From assembly GCF_030272615.1 (NCBI RefSeq), contig NC_081412.1, positions 344,403,870 through 344,467,869 on the forward strand: a stretch of 64,000 bases of DNA, in the 5' to 3' direction. The position numbers and the translations under genes were made by a program. The notes under the pieces were generated by a model. That model did no database searches. It had not been told where the DNA came from and was given only the letters and a program-made list of their open reading frames with translations. The stretch is from Cryptomeria japonica (Eukaryota; Streptophyta; Pinopsida; Cupressales; Cupressaceae). Position 1 is the first letter of the stretch, and each line of letters starts with the position of its first letter. Shown here in pieces: positions 53,282 through 62,400 of this stretch.

Positions 53282-55230
53282 ATGATGGAGGCAGCTGCTG
53301 AGATGAGAGATTCAGGAAGGACTCAAGAATGTTTGGAGTTGTGTGCCAAGTTGGGCATAAATGTTGGTGAGGATGACTTTAATAAAGATGTAAACAACTA
53401 CAAGAAAACATATGCTCAAGGAGTGGGTAAAACAAAAGGTAATGATTTCAAAGCTTATGAGAATCCTTTGTTTGGTGGCAAAAGGGATGATCATGTGCAA
53501 TCAAGTGCACCACCAGTCCAGCAAAATTCACATACTCATAATCAGTACCTACCCCCTGGTCAATTTTATAACCAACATCCACCCCCTAATCAGTTTCAAT
53601 ATCAACACCAGAATCAATACCCTCTTCCTTATCAAAACCAAATACCCTTGTATGGTAATGTGAACCAAAACTTTGGGAATCCTCATGGAGGGCATGGACT
53701 GATAAATATGGAGCAAATGAGGCAGTTTGATTTTTCAGGAATGATAGTATACCCATATCTTATCCCAAATGAAATCAGGACAGCGATACCAAAGTTCACA
53801 GGAAGTAATGCAGTTTCAGGTGAGGCTCACTGTAAAGCCTTTGACGCAGTAATTGAGGATTTTGGGTTACCATATGAAGATGTCAAGATCAGGTTGTTTA
53901 TGCAATCATTGATAGAGGATGCAAGAGATTGGTTTAGGACGTTGCTTGACGCATCCATTAGAGATCTTGCAGGATTCAAAGATTTGTTCCTTGAGCAGTA
54001 TGGAGACCATAACAGCCCTGAGTTTGCTTTGCACGAAATCATTAGTATAAAGAAGGAGCAAAATGAATCAGTGATAGATTTTAACAAAAGATTTAACAGG
54101 GTTTTAAACAAAATCCCCAATAGGATGAAACCAGTACCTGAGGTGAGCATTCTGTATTATATCAATGCTTATGACAGTAAAACAAACTATGAGCTAAGAA
54201 CCAGAAATCCTAGAGACCTTCGGGATGTTATGAAAGATGCTATTGTTATAGAAAACAACAGAAAGGCTGTTGGTAAAGTGGGAAAGAGAGAGGATGCAAG
54301 GTTATACAATCCTAGAGCACCCAAGGCTAATAGAGATGAAGATAAGCTTGACAAAGTTTTAAATGCCTTGAAAGATTTATCTGTAAGAGTAAACAAAATA
54401 GAGAAGCAGCAATACTACCGTCCCGAGAGACCTAGACTACATGACATGCCTTATAACACCACATGGAAGGATGGAAAACCAGTAGACAGGAACCACAAAG
54501 ACAATCAACAAATTCCAGATCCTTTAAAAAGAACAGTAAATTATACTCAAGACGATGACATGTGGTGTTATGCTTGCAATATGCCACACGCTTCTTCTTT
54601 GTGTGCAGTAGCAAAAGGATTGCAAGAGGAAGAGGATAGCTATGAAGAACATGTGGATGATTCAACTGTTAATATGATATCATTTAGTCAGGAAGGAAGG
54701 TCAGATTCTATCAATATTGATCAATGCTCTGTCTTGCCTGTGACCACCAGCAAAAATGAAAGTGTTAAGCTCAGAATCCCTACTGAGGAAGAAAAAAGAA
54801 GAATTACAGCTTATGCCGTTGCACAAGCAAAAAGGACTTATGATTTAAGGAATAGGGTAGTGAATCCAGAGCAAGGTAAACCTACTAGTCTTTTTATGAA
54901 AGAAACTAATGAGACACTCAAGCGAATAAACAAAGGAGCTATGATTAAGGAGGTTGTACCAAAGAATAATAAGAAGGGTCCTAGTGTTCAAAAGGAAGAA
55001 ACAGTGAAACTCCCTTCATCACAACACTCTACCTCATTTGATATCTCAACTGCATTAACACAATTAAAAGTTTCTGTTCCATTGATGGAAATAATGAGGT
55101 TTCCTGAGTATAGAGAAAAAACTTTGGAGATGATTTCAGGTGTCCAAGAAGAAAAGATTAATGAACAGAAACAAGAGGTCCCAACAAGTGACAACAATGA
55201 ACAAATGGCTCCAGTTATATACTTAGGGTC
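53282..55230 (+). CDS. gag: Tat-3 Gag
   Basis: Q/P/N-rich N-terminal part (about 53500-53700), then the Gag core I-P-K-F-T-G ... L-F-M-Q-S-L-I-E-D-A-R-D-W-F ... F-L-E-Q-Y-G-D (about 53785-54010). A zinc knuckle C-Y-A-C-N-M-P-H-A-S-S-L-C at 54566-54604 has CX2CX3HX4C spacing. Upstream, 52937-53278 encodes an in-frame N-terminal extension with the motif I-P-P-G-F-E. A polar linker precedes the protease. Confidence 0.85.
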
Positions 55231-55239
55231 CACTATAAC

Positions 55240-55640
55240 TAAAAACCCAACACAAGTAGACCCATTTTATCTCACTTTGGTGATAAACAACAAAAGGGTG
55301 AAGAATTGTATGATCGATTCAGGAGCAGCCATAAATGTCATGCCTGTTGGGGTGATGAAAGAATTAGGATTGGAAGTTGATACTACCTTTGGGAAGTGCT
55401 ATGCCATGGACAATAGATCAGTCCCAGTGGTTGGTATCATGAAGGATGTAGAGTTCAGATTAGCAGCCTGTCCAGAAGCATCATATAAAACAGATATCAC
55501 AGTGGTGGATGTTCCACCAAACTATGGAATGTTGTTGTCTAGACAATGGTCGAATATGATTGGTGGATATGTGCAGCTGGATTTGTCCTATGCTACAATT
55601 CCAATAAATGGACAGGAAATAAAAATTGACAGGGAACCTC
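55240..55640 (+). CDS. pro: Tat-3 aspartic protease domain
   Basis: Active site C-M-I-D-S-G-A-A-I-N-V-M-P, with Asp at 55316-55318. The later block Y-G-M-L-L-S-R-Q-W is shared by all Tat copies here. All key residues are intact. It is part of the single gag-pol frame. Confidence 0.85.
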
Positions 55641-55794
55641 GGTCCACATATATCATAGAAGACATGGAAGAAACAGTGAACCAAGTATGTTTTTTACAAA
55701 CTGATATGGACAACTTCCAGGTACAGTTGACAAAACCTAAATTTAAAGAGTGGATCCCCATTGAGTCATGTCTAACTAAAAAGGATGGTCAGAT

Positions 55795-56180
55795 ATGGAA
55801 AATGTTCTTTGATGGGTCTTGCAGCAAAGAAGGGAGTGGGGCTGGAATCCTTTTTATTTCACCCACAGGGGAAACTTACAAATATTCTTTCAAGTTGTTA
55901 TTTGAATGTACAAATAACATTGCTAAATATGAAGCTCTACTCACTGGTCTTAACATAGCAGTCAAACATGGAATCAAATTGTTAAGTATCTTTGGTGATT
56001 CAGAACTAATAGTCTCACAAGTAAAGGAAAGATATGCCTCGAAACACTTAAGACTGAAACAATACAGGAATGCTGTATGGGATACCCTGGAGCTTTTTGA
56101 TGCTTTTCAGATAACCTGGATAGATAGATCAAAGAACATCATGGCAGATTTTTTAGCAAATATTGCACTAAAAGGCAATG
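55795..56180 (+). CDS. Tat-3 additional RNase HI-like domain (aRNH)
   Basis: M-F-F-D-G-S-C-S-K-E-G (Asp codon 55811-55813), A-K-Y-E-A-L-L-T-G (Glu), F-G-D-S-E-L-I-V-S-Q-V (Asp) and K-N-I-M-A-D-F-L-A-N (Asp). This is a complete D-E-D-D set. It lies between protease and RT and is probably the active RNase H of the element. Confidence 0.83.
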
Positions 56181-56689
56181 ATATAACGCTAACTGGGATA
56201 TCTGAAGTAGAGATGAAAGTAAGACCATCTGTTCCTGACAACTTGTATAATTGGCAAGTGTTTCAAGATGATGCAGATCTGCTGAACTTCTTACAGTGTG
56301 TTGATCATTATCAGGCTCAAGCTATAAATTTTAATGACTTTGTGGAAAAAACTGAAGGTAAGGAAACTTTATTTGGACATGAAATTATACAACTAAAGTC
56401 AAATAAATTACCAAGAGGCCTAGTGGCATTAGAAAGAACTTTTAATGCTCAAGATGTGATTGAAACCAAAGGGTCAGCTGTTAAAGAGAGTGATGTTGAA
56501 CAAATCAACCTAGGGAATGAAGGAGCCCCCAGAAATGTTTTTATTGGAAAAAAATTAACTCCTGCTATGAGGCAACAATTGATAATGTTGCTAAAAAGAT
56601 ACAAACATGTGTTTGCATGGTCTTATGAAGATCTCAAAGCTTACAGGGAAGATCTCTTTCAACATGAGATACCACTTAAGCCAGAAGCT

Positions 56690-57370
56690 AAGCCATTTAG
56701 GCAAAAGCAGAGACCTATTAATCCTACATTGTTACCAAAAATGAGGGAAGAAATTATAAAGATGAAAGACGCAGGAATAATTGAGCCATGCAGATACTCC
56801 ACATGGGTTTCTAACTTGGTACCAGTCAGGAAGAAAAATGGGGATATTAGATTATGTGTAGACTTTAGGAATTTAAACATATCATCTCTAAAGGATAACT
56901 ATCCATTGCCAAATATGGATAACATGCTGCAGAAGGTAACAGGGTGTGAGTTGCTGTCTATGATGGATGGATTTTCAGGTTACAATCAGGTGAAAGTTAG
57001 AGAAACTGAAAAATATAAGACAACCTTCACAACTCCATGGGGCACTTATGTCTATGCACGAATGCCATTTGGATTGACCAATGCTGGAGCTACTTTTCAA
57101 AGGGAAATGGATGTGGCTTTTGCAGAATTGATTGATGTAATCATGGTAGTATACCAAGATGATCTGACTGCGTACTCAAAGAAAGCTGATGATCACTGTG
57201 AACACCTTGAAAAGATATTTAAAAGGGCCTTAGAATATGGGATTTCCTTGAATCCTAAAAAATGCCACTTTGGTGTTGAAGAGGGAAAGTTACTTGGACA
57301 CATAGTATCCAAGGAGGGGGTAAGAATTGACCCTGAAAGGGTAGCAGCTATTAATGAGGTTCCCATCCCC
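56690..57370 (+). CDS. pol: Tat-3 reverse transcriptase
   Basis: R-Q-K-Q-R-P-I-N-P, K-K-N-G-D-I-R-L-C-V-D-F-R, M-M-D-G-F-S-G-Y-N-Q, M-P-F-G-L-T-N-A, and Y-Q-D-D at 57152-57163. The frame reaches a TGA at 57371-57373 in the connection region (P-I-P-stop-T-I-K-A-I-Q-S-F-L-G). CGA to TGA is a likely origin. Confidence 0.9.
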
Positions 57371-57397
57371 TGAACTATCAAAGCCATTCAATCATTC

Positions 57398-57907
57398 TTG
57401 GGACAAATTAATTTTGTGAGAAGGTTTATTTTGAATTTTGCAGACATAGTGAAACCTATAGTAAGGATGTTAAAAAAGGAGGCCCAGATAGATTGGGCTG
57501 AAGAAGCAATTGATTCCTTTGTGGCAATCAAAAGGGCAATTACCGAGGCACCAGTACTAATTTCCCCAGATTTTGGTAAACCTTTTATAATATTCTCATT
57601 CGCCTCTTGTCACACTATAGCAGCAGTGTTGTTACAGAAAAATTCAGAAGGGTATGAGCAGCCCATTGCATATTTTAGCAAGTCTTTGAGCCCTTCAGAA
57701 GTAAAATATGAATTGAATGAAAAGCAGGCCTATGCTTTGGTCAAAGCAGTGAAACAATTTAGACCATACTTAGTAGGGGCTGAAGTCATTGCTTATGTCC
57801 CCAATGCAGCAGTAAAAGATATCTTCAGACAAACTGAGGTCACGGGCAAAAGATGCAAATGGATCAATCAGATACAAGAATTTAACATTGAGCTCAAAAT
57901 TTCATAG
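57398..57907 (+). CDS. pol: Tat-3 gypsy-type RNase H (degenerate, tether-like)
   Basis: 169 open codons. F-S-F-A-S-C-H-T-I-A-A-V-L-L-Q replaces the usual D-A-S motif, and Y-V-P-N-A-A-V replaces the T-D-H motif. The Glu in N-E-K-Q-A is kept. The first and third acidic positions are thus lost in a young element whose other domains are intact, which argues for lineage-level loss. A TAG stop ends it at 57905-57907. Confidence 0.75.
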   Translation: MGQINFVRRFILNFADIVKPIVRMLKKEAQIDWAEEAIDSFVAIKRAITEAPVLISPDFGKPFIIFSFASCHTIAAVLLQKNSEGYEQPIAYFSKSLSPSEVKYELNEKQAYALVKAVKQFRPYLVGAEVIAYVPNAAVKDIFRQTEVTGKRCKWINQIQEFNIELKIS

Positions 57908-57937
57908 GTTATCAAAGGACAGGGGCTGGCCAAACTC

Positions 57938-59251
57938 ATGACAGGAACTGAAATTGAGGAGTCTGGTGTGAATCAGGTTGGATGGGAAGAAGCTAACTTC
58001 AGTATTGAAAGAACATCATGGTACACCGATATCATATACTATCTCAAGCATTTGAAGTGTCCAGATGGCATGACTGATAATCAGAAGAGAGCTCTGAAGC
58101 TAAAATCAGCAAGATATGTAATTATCAATGGGGACCTATATTGGAAAAATAGAGATGGGATATTGTTATTATGTCTAGACAACTACCAGGCAGACAAAGT
58201 TCTTCATGAAATGCATGATGGGGTTTGTGGTGGCCATTTCTCGGCTAAGACTACAGCACATAAAATACTGAGAGCTGGATGTTATTGGCCATGTGTCTTC
58301 AATGATTCTTATAGATATGTCAGAAAGTGTGAAGCTTGTCAGAAGTTTTCAAATAAAACAAAGTATCAAGGATCACTCCCATTGAGACCAATGTTGGCCG
58401 AGGAACCATTTCAACAGTGGGGAATAGACTTTATAGGGGAATTATCAGAAAGGTACAGTGGAGGACACAGATGGATATTGGTTGCTACAGACTATTTTAC
58501 CAAATGGGTGGAGGCAATACCTACCAGACAGGCCACTAGTAAGGTGGTGATAAAATTCTTAATGGAGAACATTATTACTAGATTCGGTGTTCCTGCAAGG
58601 ATCATCTCAGATAATGGCATGTCCTTCAGATCAGAGGAATTCAACACTTTTTGTGAAGAATATGGTATTAAGATATCACATTCTTCTCCTTACCACCCCC
58701 AGGGGAATGGGCAAGCTGAATCAAGCAACAAGAACATCCTAAAGATCATTAAAAAGATGCTCGGACAAAACAAAAAAGCATGGGATTCGAAGTTGAATCT
58801 TGCACTGTGGGCAGATAGGATAACTGTGAAAAAATCTATAGGAAAGTCTCCATTTGAATTGGTTTATGGCAAAAGGGCCAGACTACCTTTGGATAATCTC
58901 TTGCCTGTACATAGATTTATGATTCAAGAAGAGATAGATGTTGAAGATCCATCACAAGAAAGGATAATGCAGTTAGTGGAACTTGATGAAGTTAGGGCAG
59001 AAGCTCAAAGGCAGAATATCAGGATTCAAAATCAAATGAAGAGGTTGTATGACAAGAGGACATCAAACAGAAAATTTTGTGTAGGAGATTGGGTTTTAAT
59101 GTGGAATGCCAGGAGTCAAGACAAAGGCAAGCATGGTAAATTTGAAGCCTTGTGGATCGGCCCATATGTGATTATAGACAAAAGGGGGGAGGATTCTTAT
59201 TTGCTTCAAAATGCGAAAGGGGAGGTCCAAGAATTGCCAGTACATGGGTAG
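57938..59251 (+). CDS. int: Tat-3 integrase
   Basis: 437 open codons. The zinc finger has H-E-M-H-D-G-V-C-G-G-H and K-C-E-A-C-Q (about 58204-58350). The core has W-G-I-D-F-I-G-E (Asp), I-I-S-D-N-G-M-S-F (Asp) and Y-H-P-Q-G-N-G-Q-A-E-S-S-N-K (Glu). The C-terminal module G-D-W-V-L-M-W-N ... W-I-G-P-Y-V-I is the GPY/F motif. No chromodomain. The TAG at 59249 replaces the Gln codon of the family motif V-H-G-Q-F-L-K. Confidence 0.92.
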   Translation: MTGTEIEESGVNQVGWEEANFSIERTSWYTDIIYYLKHLKCPDGMTDNQKRALKLKSARYVIINGDLYWKNRDGILLLCLDNYQADKVLHEMHDGVCGGHFSAKTTAHKILRAGCYWPCVFNDSYRYVRKCEACQKFSNKTKYQGSLPLRPMLAEEPFQQWGIDFIGELSERYSGGHRWILVATDYFTKWVEAIPTRQATSKVVIKFLMENIITRFGVPARIISDNGMSFRSEEFNTFCEEYGIKISHSSPYHPQGNGQAESSNKNILKIIKKMLGQNKKAWDSKLNLALWADRITVKKSIGKSPFELVYGKRARLPLDNLLPVHRFMIQEEIDVEDPSQERIMQLVELDEVRAEAQRQNIRIQNQMKRLYDKRTSNRKFCVGDWVLMWNARSQDKGKHGKFEALWIGPYVIIDKRGEDSYLLQNAKGEVQELPVHG

Positions 59252-59275
59252 TTCTTAAAGAACTTCTTTTCTTGA

Positions 59276-59405
59276 AACATTCTGTATCACCTGTACAGTA
59301 GATTAGGATCCATTTCCATTGTAAATACCATCATATCTGTGCTAACCAAAGATTTAGGATTCTTGAAGACATATTCAATATGCCTCCATCCTCAGTCAGA
59401 GCCGC
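59276..59405 (+). other. Tat-3 3' UTR with hairpin and tRNA-like site
   Basis: No polypurine tract. The last 20 nt (59386-59405, CCATCCTCAGTCAGAGCCGC) match the Tat-1 site at 18 of 20 positions. A short inverted repeat (CATAT-TCA-ATATG) lies just before it. Confidence 0.58.
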
Positions 59406-62400
59406 TGTTGAGCACTATATTTGAAAATAAAAATATATAAAAAAAAATGTATGTTTCCATAAGCATGAAGACTAATGGATATTTCGACCAGCAAACTGTA
59501 TCGAGCACTGCAAAGGAAGTTTCATCAAAAGAGTGTTTTCATCGACACAAGCACTAAGCAAAGGTATTTCGGCAAAAGGTTACCTTCGATGAACGTAGAA
59601 AACCACTCATCGATACTCTAAGTTTCATCGAAAAAGTGAAAACAAAAGGCGAAAAGGCAAAAAGGTGATTTCGAAGGAATATCATTACCGAAGAAACTCA
59701 AAGGGCATTCATCGAAATACAAGTTTTCATCGATGAACATGACGTCGAGCAAAGGCAAAATTGTTTCATCGATAAAGAGATATCGATGAAAAAGGGATAT
59801 CGATGAACATACATAGGCCTTCACCAAAGAAAGAAATTCACCGAAAAGAATGATTTCGATGGAAATTACATGTGACTTATCGAAAAAGGGGACTATCGAT
59901 GAAAGAGTGATTTCAATGAGTCTTAAAAGCGGCTTCTCGACATAAGCTTTTCACCGAAACAATTGTATCGAAGAAAATGAGCTTTCGATGGAAGATTTAA
60001 ACACTCGGCCGAAGTCAAGGGTTTCATCGATAACTTGAAATATGAGCACTTTTGAGTGAACTGTACTTCCCGCGAAAGAGTTAAAGGCCCAATTGAAGAG
60101 TGTCACATCTGCAATTAAGTTTAAACACTTGAGTAGCCATTGTAGATGCAAAACATTAACTGTGCACAAGTTTCCCATACGATTACAGTTGAACTGAGTG
60201 AATTTTCGTAAGAACCAGATCGATGCTAAAAGATTGAAAACTGCGAAGAACTTGCGGAGACTTGCGAACGATAACCAGAAGAATTGAGCATTCCACCAAG
60301 TAAGTGTTGTCTCTCTTATTTACTGTGATTATGGAACCTTCGTCTTCTTCTTCTAAAAATATTAGGAAAGGAAAAGAGCTGAACCCTGAAGAGAAGCCCA
60401 AGAGACAGGAGAAAGAAGGGAGAGCTCTGACTCAGGATTTGTTAGACCAGTGTCCATCGTCTAGTGTAAGGTCCAAGAAGATTAAAAGTGAAGAAGAAGG
60501 ATTAGAGGACAGATTTGAAAATCTAGGAGACATTTGGACTGAGATAAGAGGGCATGAGTTATTTTTGTTTGGTTACAAAAGAAGGGATGCACCTGAACCC
60601 ATAAGCAATCTATGGAAGAAGAACTTAGGCAAATTAGTAGTCCCAAATGTGTTTGTAGATGTAGAATTAATGAAAGCTCTGGTAGATTGCTACAACCCAA
60701 GAACCAAAACCATATGTGATTACAGAGGGAATACATTAGTAGTAATTAACAAACAGACTATTGATATGGTTTTTGATTTGGACTGGGAAGTAGAGGAGAG
60801 TATCGATATGAAGAAACTTTCACAAGAATTCTTTAGTTTGGAAAATATCTACAGGACTTGGAGACTACCTGTTCACAGGCCAAAAGTGGGTGGGTCATTT
60901 GTTCAGTTCGGCAAAGATGACAAGGTGCCATTTGATGTGAACCAATTCCATCCATATTTCAAGTATACATATTATGCTGCAGCCCAAGTACTAGGCCTAG
61001 AGGCTCATCCACTCATGGATATTGGGGTTATGGTTCTGTGTGCCGACTTGCAATCAAAAGACCCTAGGTCATTTGATTTTGCCACTTATGTTACAGATGC
61101 CTTGAATCATGGGCTGGAGAAATTGAAAGGAGACCTTGTGAATGTTCATTTTTCATTATACTCCATGTTAATGCATATCCTTCTTTATTGTGGACAAGAA
61201 ATTAACTTCTGGCCAGATGAGTTCAGCATTAGATCTTATGATAAGAATGGTCTGAAGAAGCCGGTTCAGTTATGGGTATCAGCATGGGACCAGAGGTTCA
61301 TGAATAACCAATATTGGCATTTTCAAGAATACTTTGTGAAACCTCTCAGTGCAGCTTTTGGGCAACACAGGGATTACACTTTGTCTCCTGAAATCAAGAG
61401 ATTTCTCAGACCAAAGGACTTCTCTCCAGAGTCACAGATTGAACATAATTGGGGTGATTGGTATTGCCATGATAATCACACAGAAATAAGGGTATTTGGA
61501 TATGAAGGGCAACCCCATATGCTTCCAATTACGGTACCAAACAGAGTGGCTAGCTTGGAGATTATAAGGCAATTGTCTATTGCCAGTGCTAAACACTTAA
61601 CTGATTTCGGTAAACAATCTATTGTTCCAGGTTTATTAGTTTTTTCTGATTTCATTGTCAAAAGTTCAAAAAGTTATCATTTACTTTAGAATAAATTAGA
61701 CTATTATGGTATGACTCTGGGTGAGCCTAGGGAGAATTTTGATCCTGAAGGATATATAAGAGCCGCCAGAGCCTCACAGAAACTCAAAGTTGGAATACAT
61801 GTGGCCAAAATGCCAGATGACCTAATCAAGAACCTTGAACGAGAGGAGGCCAAAGCTTTAAAAGGAAAGAGTGAGTTAGTTGGGGAGGCCTACAAATGGA
61901 AAAGGGCAAGGGGAATGATAGATGGAGACCTAATTGGAAATCTCCAAGATCCTCTGGAAGTAGCTAAAAGGCTGCTTCAACATGAAGCAGAAATTATGCA
62001 CAGAGTGCCTTCACAATTCCTTCATTTTATTAATACTGAGAAGGACAGTTAGCCCCTAGCTCACATGTCACCAAAGTCGACTGCCAGTAGTATCCCACCT
62101 GATTCTCCTAGGGAAGATTATCCCCCTGGTTTTGAAGCAGAAATGAATATGGACACTGGCAAGATTAACATCAAGGATGTTGTTGATATCAGAATGACTG
62201 AGCATGAAGACTTCGTTGCTGATGATGGATTTGCCTCTTCTAGGGAGTTCCTCTCATTTTTGTACCAATACAAAGGAGCTCATGTAAAACGAAGCATGGC
62301 TGGAAGACCAGAGGAGGAACAGATGAAGAGATTACAGGATGAAATTGATGTCCTCATGAAAGACATGACTCCTGAGAAAGGGAGGAAACTATTAAAAGAG

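Larger units (their letters stand above)
52937..59275 (+). pseudogene. gag-pol: Tat-3 gag-pol polyprotein (four in-frame stops, no frameshift)
   Basis: One frame of 2113 codons from M-H-G-T-R-S at 52937 to TGA at 59273-59275. It is broken only by TAA (53279), TGA (57371), TAG (57905) and TAG (59249). By homology to Tat-1 and Tat-2 the frame continues through each stop, and the last one precedes the tail F-L-K-N-F-F-S. Domains: Gag (to about 55200), protease (about 55240-55640), aRNH (about 55795-56180), RT (about 56690-57300), degenerate gypsy RNase H (about 57560-57800), integrase (about 58000-59251). It is the best preserved Tat pol in the window. Alternatively the first stop could mark the real Gag start at 53282, but the Tat-1 leader layout favours 52937. 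Confidence 0.9.
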
